The position numbers were made by a program, and so were the translations under genes. From Meridianimarinicoccus roseus (GTDB taxonomy: Bacteria; Pseudomonadota; Alphaproteobacteria; Rhodobacterales; Rhodobacteraceae), in the NCBI RefSeq assembly GCF_003172915.1, contig NZ_QGKU01000034.1, positions 1,349-65,348 on the forward strand: DNA of 64,000 nucleotides, in the 5' to 3' direction. Below the pieces are notes generated by a model. That model saw nothing but the letters and a program-made list of their open reading frames with translations. It ran no database searches and was not told the DNA's origin. Positions 28,023-35,528 of this stretch are shown here, in pieces. The number at the start of each line of letters is the position of its first letter. The stretch's first letter is position 1.

Positions 28023-28955
28023 ATGCCGTTTTCGCTGTCGCTCAACACAAACCCGCTGGTCAACCGCTTCGCAGACCCGGAGGACCTGATCGAAACCGTC
28101 GCGCGGGACATCCGCATCCGCGACCTGCAACTCACCCATGAATTCATCAACCCGTCCTGGCCTGTGCCCGTACAACGCCGCCTCGTACGGCAGATGCGCG
28201 CCGTGCTGGAGCGCACCGGGGTGCGCGTGACCAGCGGAATGACCGGGCCCTACGGGCGGTTGAACCATTTCGGCCATCCCGATCGCGACGTGCGGCGCTA
28301 CTACGTGAACTGGTTCAAGGCGTTCGCGGACATCACCGCGGATCTGGGCGGGCGCGCGGTCGGCACGCAGTTCGCGATCTTCACCTATCGTGACTTCGAC
28401 GACCCGATGCGGCGCGAGGCGCTGATCGACATTGCGATCGATTGCTGGGCCGAGGTGGCCGAACATGCGCGCACTGCCGGGCTGGACCATGTGTTCTGGG
28501 AGCCGATGAGCGTGGACCGCGAATTCGGTGCGACGATCGCGTCGGCGCTGGCGCTGCAGGAGAGGATCGCGGAGGCAGGGCTGACGCTACCGATGTGGAT
28601 GATGGCCGATATCGACCACGGCGACGTCACGAGCGCGGACCCGGACGACCATGACCCGTTCGCCTGGGCAAGGGCGGTGCCGCGCGTGTCGCCGATCATT
28701 CACATCAAGCAGTCGCTGGCAGACAAGGGCGGGCACCGCCCATTCACGGCGGACTTCAATGCGGTCGGCCGCATCCAGCCTGAACCTCTGCTGGCTGCGT
28801 TCCGCGATGGCGGCGGGAGCGACAACGAGATCTGCCTGGAGTTGTCCTTCAAGGAGCGCGAACCGGACGATCGCGCCGTGGTCGCGCAGATCGCCGAATC
28901 CGTGGCTTTCTGGGCACCGCATATCGACACCGGCGCCACGGACCTTGCGGTGTGA
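28023..28955 (+). CDS. eryC: Tetrulose-phosphate epimerase, TIM-barrel EryC-like
   Basis: 310-residue sugar-phosphate isomerase/epimerase (AP-endonuclease-2 superfamily TIM barrel). Metal or active-site candidates sit at barrel strand ends: THEFINPSW, FWEPMSVDRE, MMADIDHGDVT, IHIKQSLADKGGH and CLELSFKERE. EryC of Brucella epimerises D-erythrulose 1-phosphate to L-erythrulose 1-phosphate, the step after EryB. Assignment rests on fold, length and the presence of EryA, EryB, TpiA2 and RpiB nearby. Last gene of the plus-strand operon. Confidence 0.8.
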   Translation: MPFSLSLNTNPLVNRFADPEDLIETVARDIRIRDLQLTHEFINPSWPVPVQRRLVRQMRAVLERTGVRVTSGMTGPYGRLNHFGHPDRDVRRYYVNWFKAFADITADLGGRAVGTQFAIFTYRDFDDPMRREALIDIAIDCWAEVAEHARTAGLDHVFWEPMSVDREFGATIASALALQERIAEAGLTLPMWMMADIDHGDVTSADPDDHDPFAWARAVPRVSPIIHIKQSLADKGGHRPFTADFNAVGRIQPEPLLAAFRDGGGSDNEICLELSFKEREPDDRAVVAQIAESVAFWAPHIDTGATDLAV

Positions 28956-29044
28956 TTGCCGCGCCCGGCCGGTTCGGTGCCCACTGCGGCCGGGCGAGTC
29001 GGCGGGGCAGGCCTACGGCGCGGCGCGCCCGACCCTGCCGCCGC

Positions 29045-29066
29045 TTGATCTCCCACCAGAGATCAA
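29045..29066. terminator. Bidirectional hairpin between eryC and the transaldolase
   Basis: TTGATCTC and GAGATCAA form a perfect 8-base stem with a 6-base loop. The right arm includes the transaldolase stop codon. It sits between two convergent genes and may end both transcripts; neither side has a long T-run. Confidence 0.5.
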
Positions 29067-29716
29067 AGGATCGACTGGCCGGTCGCTGCCCAGTCGGCGG
29101 TGAACTGTTCCAGTCCGCGGTCTGTCAGCGGGTGGCGGGCAAGCCCCTTGATCACCGCGGCTGGCAGCGTTGCTACGTCGGCGCCGGCCAGCGCCGCATC
29201 CTTCACGTGATTGGGGCTGCGGATCGACGCCGCGAGGATCTGGGTGTCGAAAGCGTAGTTGTCGAAAATCTGGCGGATCTCGCGGATCAGTTCCATCCCG
29301 TCGAGATGAATGTCGTCCATCCGTCCAACGAACGGCGACACATAGGTCGCCCCGGCCTTTGCCGCCAGCAGCGCCTGGTTCGGCGAGAAGCACAGCGTCA
29401 CGTTCGTGGCGATGCCCTGAGCGCTGAAATGGCGGCACGCCTTCAGCCCGTCCAGCGTGAGCGGCAGCTTGATCACCACGTTGTCCGCGATCTGCGCGAG
29501 GCGCTCGCCCTCGGCCATCATCGTATCGTGCGCGCTGGAGGCGACTTCGGCCGACACAGGCCCGTCCACCAGTGTGCAGATCTCTGCGATGACTTCCTTG
29601 AAATCGCGGCCCGACTTGGCGATCAGCGACGGGTTCGTCGTCACGCCGTCCAGCAGGCCGAACTCGTGCAGGTCACGGATTTCGTCGATTACAGCGGTAT
29701 CTGCGAAGAATTTCAT
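29063..29716 (-). CDS. tal: Transaldolase, short FSA-like type
   Basis: 217-residue class I aldolase of the short transaldolase/fructose-6-phosphate aldolase family. The Schiff-base Lys83 is in NVVIKLPLT; other family segments are [26 protein letters not shown] and [11 protein letters not shown]. It transfers dihydroxyacetone units between fructose 6-phosphate and erythrose 4-phosphate, so it can consume the product of the neighbouring erythritol pathway. Faces eryC and is divergent from eryR, sharing the regulatory gap with it. Confidence 0.92.
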   Translation of the reverse strand: MKFFADTAVIDEIRDLHEFGLLDGVTTNPSLIAKSGRDFKEVIAEICTLVDGPVSAEVASSAHDTMMAEGERLAQIADNVVIKLPLTLDGLKACRHFSAQGIATNVTLCFSPNQALLAAKAGATYVSPFVGRMDDIHLDGMELIREIRQIFDNYAFDTQILAASIRSPNHVKDAALAGADVATLPAAVIKGLARHPLTDRGLEQFTADWAATGQSIL

Positions 29717-29864
29717 GCGGACTCTCCCTTTTTTGCAGGCGCGGCGCGGCGCGTCGTGCGGCGGCGGCCCTGCGGTCCGGGGACGGACGCGCAGACCGGC
29801 TCAGCGGTCCGGCATCCTTTGCCCCGCGCCGGTGATACCGCAAACATGGCGAATGAAACAATCC

Positions 29865-29888
29865 AAAATCACAAAATCACAAAAATGA
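29865..29888. promoter_or_regulatory. Tandem AAAATCAC repeats in the tal/eryR divergent promoter
   Basis: Two exact 8-base AAAATCAC units (29865-29872, 29873-29880) are followed by a degenerate third (AAAAATGA). They lie in a marked AT-rich patch of an otherwise GC-rich gap between two divergent genes. DeoR-family regulators often bind short direct repeats, so this is a candidate EryR operator controlling both directions. Inference. Confidence 0.5.
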
Positions 29889-29936
29889 TGTTGTTTACGC
29901 TACAATTGCTGTTACAAGCGGGCGGGGGAGGCCGTG

Positions 29937-30737
29937 ATGAAACGCGATACGCGCAGGCAGCAGATCATCGATCTTCTGGTCGACCGGGGCGCGGTCGACG
30001 TGGAGGATCTTGCGCGCCGCTTTGCGGTCTCGAAGATGACGGTGCATCGCGACCTTGATGAGCTGGAGGGCATGGGCCTTCTGCGCAAGGTGCGCGGCGG
30101 CGCCTCGATGGAAGCCAGCGCGCAGTTCGAAAGTGACTTTCGCTATCGCGAACGCCAGGGGCTGGACACCAAGCAGCGCTTGGCCCGTGCGGCGATGGAG
30201 CTTGTTGCGCCGGGCATGAGCGTGATCGTCAACGACGGATCCACCGCCGCCGTGCTGGGTGCAATGCTGGCCGAGATTCGTCCCCTGACCGTCATCACCA
30301 ACAATCAGGCGGTGATAGACGCGCTGCGCAACGCGCCTGGCATCACGCTGGTCGCGCTTGGCGGCGTCTATTCGGCCAAGTTCAACGGCTATTTCGGGCT
30401 GATGACGGAAGACAGCCTTGCGCGGCTGCGCGCCGACATCGCCTTTGTGTCGAGCCCGGCGCTGGACCTCGCAGGCGTTCATCACATGGACGCGCAGGTG
30501 ATCCGGTCCAAGCGCGGGATGATGGCAGCGGCGACGCGCCGCTGCCTGATGGTCAACCACGGCCGCTTCGGGCACGGCGCGCTTTACCGGCTGTCGGGGC
30601 TCGATGCGTTCGACACACTGATCACCGATGCCGCGCCGCCGCCGGACCTGCGCGCGGCGCTGGACGGTGCGGGGGTCGCGCTGACCGTCGCCCCGCCCCT
30701 TGCGCCATCCGCCCCCACCGAGGAGAACACCCCATGA
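29937..30737 (+). CDS. eryR: DeoR-family regulator, EryR-like
   Basis: 266 residues from the ATG at 29937. Residues 1-60 hold the DeoR HTH (RRQQIIDLLVDRGAVDVEDLA, split, then RRFAVSKMTVHRDLDEL). The C-terminal sugar-phosphate sensor includes VNDGSTAAVLGAML and TNNQAVIDAL. GTG at 29934 is an alternative start; GGGGAGG lies upstream. It overlaps tpiA2 (ATGA) and heads the eryR-tpiA2-rpiB unit, the same order as in Sinorhizobium and Brucella erythritol loci. Confidence 0.85.
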   Translation: MKRDTRRQQIIDLLVDRGAVDVEDLARRFAVSKMTVHRDLDELEGMGLLRKVRGGASMEASAQFESDFRYRERQGLDTKQRLARAAMELVAPGMSVIVNDGSTAAVLGAMLAEIRPLTVITNNQAVIDALRNAPGITLVALGGVYSAKFNGYFGLMTEDSLARLRADIAFVSSPALDLAGVHHMDAQVIRSKRGMMAAATRRCLMVNHGRFGHGALYRLSGLDAFDTLITDAAPPPDLRAALDGAGVALTVAPPLAPSAPTEENTP

Positions 30738-31522
30738 CCGACCCCATGCCGCAAGCCTGGATCGGCACCAGCTGGAAGATGAACAAGACGCTGGACGAGG
30801 CGCTGGCCTTCGCCGGGGCGCTCGCTGCCACGGACGGCGACCGCGACCCGCGGATCCAGCGCTTCGTGATCCCGCCCTTCACGGCGGTGCGCGAGGTCGC
30901 GGCGGCGCTGGCAGACAGTTCCGTAAGGGTCGGCGCACAGAACATGCACTGGGACGATGCCGGGGCCTGGACCGGGGAGGTGTCACCGCTCATGCTGCGC
31001 GACTGCGGCCTCGACCTTGTGGAACTGGGTCATTCCGAACGCCGCGCCCATTTCGGCGAGACGGACGAGACCGTGGGCCGCAAGGTCGCCGCGGCGGTGC
31101 GGCACGGGTTGGTTCCGCTGATCTGCATCGGCGAGACGCTGGCGGAGCGCGAGGCCGGGCAGGCGGCCGACGTTCTGGCGGCGCAGACACGCGCGGCGCT
31201 GGCAAGGCTGGATGCAGCGAGCCGCGCGGCGCCGCTTCTGTTCGCCTATGAGCCTGTCTGGGCGATCGGCGATGCCGGTATCCCGGCCACGGCCGACTAC
31301 GCCGATGCCCGTCAGGCCGAGATCGCCGAGGTCGCCTTCGCGGTCACAGGACGGCAGGTGCCCTGCCTTTATGGCGGGTCGGTCAATGCGGACAACTGCG
31401 CGGAACTTGTGTCATCGGCCCATATCGACGGGCTGTTCATCGGGCGCGCCGCCTGGACGGTCGAGGGGTATCTCGACATCCTCGCGCGCTGCGCCGCAAC
31501 ACTGGAAGGGAAAACGGCATGA
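30734..31522 (+). CDS. eryH: TIM-like isomerase, EryH/TpiA2
   Basis: 262-residue triosephosphate isomerase homologue, expected to convert L-erythrulose 1-phosphate to D-erythrulose 4-phosphate. Catalytic His in LGHSERR and Glu in [10 protein letters not shown] are present, as is the phosphate loop YGGSVNADN. The N-terminal motif reads GTSWKMNK where typical TIMs have GNWKMN, so the Asn of the N-x-K motif is Ser while the Lys remains. This fits a paralogue with a C4 substrate, not housekeeping TpiA. Overlaps both neighbours by ATGA. Confidence 0.86.
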   Translation: MTDPMPQAWIGTSWKMNKTLDEALAFAGALAATDGDRDPRIQRFVIPPFTAVREVAAALADSSVRVGAQNMHWDDAGAWTGEVSPLMLRDCGLDLVELGHSERRAHFGETDETVGRKVAAAVRHGLVPLICIGETLAEREAGQAADVLAAQTRAALARLDAASRAAPLLFAYEPVWAIGDAGIPATADYADARQAEIAEVAFAVTGRQVPCLYGGSVNADNCAELVSSAHIDGLFIGRAAWTVEGYLDILARCAATLEGKTA

Positions 31523-31974
31523 AACTGGCCATTGCAGGCGACAGCGCGGGCGAAGGTCTGGCGCGGATCCTCGCCGAACATTTCAGCGGCCGCTTCGAGG
31601 TGTCGGAAGTGAGCCGCACCGACGCCGGGCCTGACGCGTTCTATGCCGATCTTGCCGACCGGGTCGCCTCGGGCGTGCTGGACGGCACCTATGACCGGGC
31701 GATCCTGGTCTGCGGCACCGGGATCGGCGTGTGCATCTCGGCGAACAAGGTGCCGGGCATCCGCGCCGCGCTGACGCACGACACATATTCCGCCGAACGT
31801 GCGGCGCTGTCGAACAATGCGCAGATCATCACGTTTGGCGCGCGGGTGATCGGTGCCGAACTGGCCAAGACTGTCGCATCGGCGTTTCTTGCGCACAGCT
31901 TCGATCCGGAGGGGCGGTCGGCCGGCAACGTGCGCGCGATCGATGCCGTGGACGCGAAATACAACAAGGTGTGA
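31519..31974 (+). CDS. eryI: RpiB-type isomerase, EryI
   Basis: 151-residue RpiB/LacAB-family isomerase, expected to convert D-erythrulose 4-phosphate to D-erythrose 4-phosphate. Signature [21 protein letters not shown] (split) contains the catalytic Cys; [17 protein letters not shown] and ITFGARVIG follow. The start overlaps eryH. RpiB could instead act on ribose 5-phosphate, but the tpiA2-rpiB pairing next to eryR and eryABC points to the tetrose role. Confidence 0.86.
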   Translation: MKLAIAGDSAGEGLARILAEHFSGRFEVSEVSRTDAGPDAFYADLADRVASGVLDGTYDRAILVCGTGIGVCISANKVPGIRAALTHDTYSAERAALSNNAQIITFGARVIGAELAKTVASAFLAHSFDPEGRSAGNVRAIDAVDAKYNKV

Positions 31975-32005
31975 CCGGTCGGGCGCCCGGCCCGGTGGCC
32001 GGTCA
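31972..32005. terminator. Hairpin containing the stops of both convergent genes
   Basis: TGACCGG (31972-31978) pairs with CCGGTCA (31999-32005). The first three bases are the eryI stop codon, and the last three, read on the minus strand, are the modC stop. GC-rich inner bases can extend the structure. No T-run; it may act as a bidirectional mRNA end. Confidence 0.5.
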
Positions 32006-33103
32006 GCGGGCTTGCTGTCCCACGTCCCAGCGCGCTACGGACATCGACTTGATCAGCGCGTGGCAATGCATCCCCGGCGCCAGTGCCAGCGCGTCCGCCG
32101 AGCGGCGGGTGATCCGCGCCAGAAGCCGGTCCGTGCCCGACCCCAGTTGCACGACCACGCCCGGCCCGCCGCCGCCGCGCAGCGCCAGCACCTCCACCGG
32201 CAGGATGTTGAGTGCCGAGATCTGATTTGGCACTTCGCGCGCAAGCATCACGTCCTGCGCGGCGATCCGCACCCGGATCGCGCTGCCGATCGGCGCATCG
32301 ACCCGCGGAAGAATCACCTGTCCGGCGCTGACGGTGATACTGGTCAGCCCGTCGTCGTGATGTTCGGCGACGCGGCCGGTCAGGATCGCGCCCGCCTCGC
32401 GCACGCCAAGCGCTCGCACCGCCGACGGGTCCGACAGCACGTCTGCCACCGGGCCGCATCGAACAAGCCGCCCGTCGCTTAGCACCGCCACGCTGGTGGC
32501 CAGGCGCGCGACCTCGGCCACGGAATGGCTGACATAGATGACAGGAATGTCGGCGGCGTCGCGCAGCCGCTCGAGATAGGGCAGGATCTCGGCCTTGCGG
32601 GCGTCGTCCAGCGCCGCGAGCGGTTCATCCATCAGCAGCAGGCGGGGGGCCGACAGCAGGGCCCGCCCGATGGCGACGCGCTGCTTCTCGCCGCCCGACA
32701 GCGTCGCGGGGCGCCGTGCAAGAAGCCCGCCAAGGCCGAGCATCCCGACCACGCGGTCAAACTCGCCCCCGGCGGCGCCCTTGCCCGTCACACGCCGCGC
32801 ATATAGCAGGTTGCCGCGCACGCTGAGATGCGGAAACAACCGCCCCTCTTGGAAGACGTAGCCAAGTCGGCGGCGATGCGGCGGCACGAACACGCGCCGG
32901 GCGGTGTCGGTCAGAACCTCGCCGTTCACGGCGATGCGTCCGGCGTCGGGTCGCAGAAGGCCTGCCACGGCGTGCACAACCGTGGTCTTTCCTGCGCCGG
33001 AGCGCCCGAAGAGCGCGGTCACCCCGCGCGGGGCGGTCATGTCCACCGCGAGGCGAAAATCGCCGTGGGTATGGCGCAGGGCGATTTCCACGCCGTCGTT
33101 CAT
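32003..33103 (-). CDS. modC: Molybdate ABC transporter ATP-binding protein
   Basis: 366-residue ATPase. Walker A GRSGAGKT, signature LSGGEKQR, Walker B LLLMDEPLAALDD and switch His in VSHSVAEV are all intact. The C-terminal part (about 300-366, including TSITVSAGQVIL and GPGVVVQLGSG) is the Mop/TOBE domain characteristic of ModC, which can bind molybdate. ATG at 33103 overlaps the modB stop. Third gene of modA-modB-modC. Confidence 0.94.
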   Translation of the reverse strand: MNDGVEIALRHTHGDFRLAVDMTAPRGVTALFGRSGAGKTTVVHAVAGLLRPDAGRIAVNGEVLTDTARRVFVPPHRRRLGYVFQEGRLFPHLSVRGNLLYARRVTGKGAAGGEFDRVVGMLGLGGLLARRPATLSGGEKQRVAIGRALLSAPRLLLMDEPLAALDDARKAEILPYLERLRDAADIPVIYVSHSVAEVARLATSVAVLSDGRLVRCGPVADVLSDPSAVRALGVREAGAILTGRVAEHHDDGLTSITVSAGQVILPRVDAPIGSAIRVRIAAQDVMLAREVPNQISALNILPVEVLALRGGGGPGVVVQLGSGTDRLLARITRRSADALALAPGMHCHALIKSMSVARWDVGQQAR

Positions 33104-33798
33104 GCGCCCGCCGCCCGCCGGGCCATACGCGCCGCCAGCAGTTCCGAGGCCAACAGCGCACCCATCGCGATGCCGACCGAAACCGCCACGAGGCGCAATG
33201 CCGCGTCCTCGCCGCCGGGCACCTGCAGGAAGGTATAGATCGCCGAGGGCAGAGTGCGTGTCTCGCCCGGAATGTTGGACACGAAGGTGATCGTCGCCCC
33301 GAATTCGCCCATTGCCTTTGCGAAAGACAGCACCGCCCCGGCCAGGACGCCGGGCAGGATCAACGGCAGCGTGACCGTGACGAAGACCACCGGTCGGGAG
33401 GCCCCGAGCGTGCCGGCCGCCTGTTCCAGCTTCGGGTCTACCGCCTCGATCGACAGGCGGATCGCGCGGACCATCAGCGGAAAGGCCATGATCGCTGCGG
33501 CCAGCACTGCGCCGGTCCAGCGGAAGGCCAGCACCACGCCGAACCAGTCGCGCAGCAGCGCGCCCGCCGGACCATGTGTGCCGAAGGTCAGCAGCAGCAG
33601 GTAGCCCGTCACCACCGGCGGCAGGATCAGCGGCAGGTGCACCAGCCCGTTCAGCAGGTGCCGGCCCGGAAACCGGCCGCGTGCCAGCAGGTAGGCTACC
33701 GCGATACCGGGCGGCAGGCTCAGCAGGGTGGCCCAGAACGCGACACGCAGCGACAGCGCGACTGCCTGCCATTCCTCGGGGCCAAGCCAGTCCTCCAT
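33100..33798 (-). CDS. modB: Molybdate ABC transporter permease
   Basis: 232-residue permease with five or six membrane segments (ALSLRVAFWATLLSLPPG, PLILPPVVTGYLLLL) and the EAA loop QAAGTLGASRPVVFVTVTLP. Start ATG at 33798 lies 5 bases after modA, and the end overlaps modC, so the three are one transcription unit. Confidence 0.94.
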   Translation of the reverse strand: MEDWLGPEEWQAVALSLRVAFWATLLSLPPGIAVAYLLARGRFPGRHLLNGLVHLPLILPPVVTGYLLLLTFGTHGPAGALLRDWFGVVLAFRWTGAVLAAAIMAFPLMVRAIRLSIEAVDPKLEQAAGTLGASRPVVFVTVTLPLILPGVLAGAVLSFAKAMGEFGATITFVSNIPGETRTLPSAIYTFLQVPGGEDAALRLVAVSVGIAMGALLASELLAARMARRAAGA

Positions 33799-33803
33799 CG
33801 CAC

Positions 33804-34634
33804 TCAGCGCTCCGGTGCGGGCAGGAAGCCGTGGGCGCGCAGCACTCCCGCCGCGCCGGGACTGCGCAGGAAGGCGAGAAACGCGCCCGCGGCGGCGTCG
33901 TGCCCGCCAGCCACTGCCGCAACCGGGTAGCGGATTGGCGGGTGCGTGCCCGGCGGGAAGCTGGCGATCACACGCACGCGCGGTTCGGCCAGCGCGTCGG
34001 TGGCATAGACGATGCCCAGCGGTGCCTCGCCCGACGCGACCAGCGCCAGCGCGGCGCGCACGTTGTCGGCCTGCGCGATGCGTGGGGCAAGACCTGGCCA
34101 TGCGCCAAGCGTTTCCAGCGCTGCCTTGCCATAGATGCCGGCGGGCACCGCGTCCACCAGCGCCATCGCCAGCCGTCCGTTCCCGAGCCGTTTGTCGATC
34201 TGCGCGGCAAGGTCCTGGCCGGGCGCGATCGGGGCTGCCTTTGGGTCACGGGCGATCAGCACCAGCGTGTTGGCGGCAAGGTCCGACCTGGTGTCGGGCA
34301 GAATGACCCCGTCGCGCTCCAGCAGGTCCATCCACGCGGCATTGGCCGAGATGAAGACGTCGGCCGGCGCGCCCTGCTGGATCTGCCGGGCCAGCACCGA
34401 ACTGCCCGCCAGCGACGTGCGAAACGCGTCGCCGCCCTGCGCCTTCCACAGCGGGGCCAGGTCGCGCATCACGTCGCCCATGCTGGCCGCCGCGAAGACT
34501 GTCAGCTGAGCGGCGTCGGCAGATTGTGCCACGGCGGATGAGGATAACACACCCGCCCACACGGCCAGTGCGCCCAGAAAGGCGCGAAGGCTGGCACATC
34601 CGGGGATGCGGGGCAGGCGGCGGGGGCGGCGCAT
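33804..34634 (-). CDS. modA: Molybdate-binding periplasmic protein
   Basis: 276 residues with a signal peptide (FLGALAVWAGVLSSSAVAQS, cut near residue 35). ModA motifs are LTVFAAASMGDVMRDLAPLW, SLAGSSVLARQIQQGAPADV (split) and FISANAAWMD. It captures molybdate or tungstate for ModBC. ATG at 34634 is preferred; the reading upstream of it belongs to the region overlapping the DUF1194 gene and lacks homology. Confidence 0.92.
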   Translation of the reverse strand: MRRPRRLPRIPGCASLRAFLGALAVWAGVLSSSAVAQSADAAQLTVFAAASMGDVMRDLAPLWKAQGGDAFRTSLAGSSVLARQIQQGAPADVFISANAAWMDLLERDGVILPDTRSDLAANTLVLIARDPKAAPIAPGQDLAAQIDKRLGNGRLAMALVDAVPAGIYGKAALETLGAWPGLAPRIAQADNVRAALALVASGEAPLGIVYATDALAEPRVRVIASFPPGTHPPIRYPVAAVAGGHDAAAGAFLAFLRSPGAAGVLRAHGFLPAPER

Positions 34635-34702
34635 GGCGGGGTTCACGGGTTGCGGCAGGTCCGCGCCGAGGTATCGCAAGGCGGCCCGCGCCTTGGCAAG
34701 CG

Positions 34703-35443
34703 TTATCTCCGGCCGGACATAACGTCCGGGCCGCCGGGACCTGGATCTGCTGCCGGAGCAAGCAGCCCGAGGTCCGGCGTGTCCGTTTCGCGGATAAGCT
34801 TGCGTTCCATGGCGCGCTGGAAGTCGTCGAAGTCGCGGGCGGTTTCCACGAAGGCGAAGGGGCCGCGGATCACCTCGGTGAGATAGTAGGCGGTCAGCCC
34901 GTCCATACTGCCACCGATCGCCAGCCCGTTCACGGTGACATCGTTGAAGGGGAAGTGACGGTAGGCGGTCTGTGGTCCGAACCCCGCGTTGTTGCGCCCG
35001 TCGCCGGACACGTCCACCGTCTTCCGTTCGCAGCGCGGGGCGCGTTCCAGCACCGCCGACGCATGGCCAAGCGCGTATCCCAGCGCGGTAGGGAAATTGG
35101 CGTGGCGCCGGGTGCTTTCGGCGATCGCGGCGGCGGCATCGGCGATGTCTTCGGGACTGCGCAGCAGGCGCCAGTCGATCAGCGTGGATTGCTGATAGCG
35201 GCCTGACCATTCGAAGACGTGCAGCGCCACGTGATAGCCCGGATCCGACAGGATCGCCGCCTGCACCTCGGGCGCGATCAGCGCCGCGGCCAGCCCGCTC
35301 CGCTGCAGCCGGTCCTCATGCCCGTCGACGGAAGACGACACGTCAAGGGCAAGAACCAGCGCCAGCCGACATTCTGCTGCCGCCGAAAGCGGCAGGCAGG
35401 TCAGCAAGGCCAACGCGGTGGCGGTCACAACGGGACGGAACAT
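34703..35443 (-). CDS. DUF1194 family secreted VWA-like protein
   Basis: 246 residues with a signal peptide (VVTATALALLTCLPLSAAAE). The mature part is a von Willebrand A-like domain: MIDAS motif LDVSSSVDGHEDR, then VDVSGDGRNNAG with a further conserved Asp. This is the DUF1194 family, common in Rhodobacterales and Rhizobiales, with no known function. It is codirectional with the RND genes upstream and modABC downstream, but gaps of 68 and 85 bases leave operon membership open. Confidence 0.82.
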   Translation of the reverse strand: MFRPVVTATALALLTCLPLSAAAECRLALVLALDVSSSVDGHEDRLQRSGLAAALIAPEVQAAILSDPGYHVALHVFEWSGRYQQSTLIDWRLLRSPEDIADAAAAIAESTRRHANFPTALGYALGHASAVLERAPRCERKTVDVSGDGRNNAGFGPQTAYRHFPFNDVTVNGLAIGGSMDGLTAYYLTEVIRGPFAFVETARDFDDFQRAMERKLIRETDTPDLGLLAPAADPGPGGPDVMSGRR

Positions 35444-35528
35444 GACAGGCAGGTTCCGCGAAAGCGCCGGGCGGGTCAATACGGCGAGCAACGCCCGGCC
35501 GTGGCTCCGGATGCGACGCGCTCCGGCG

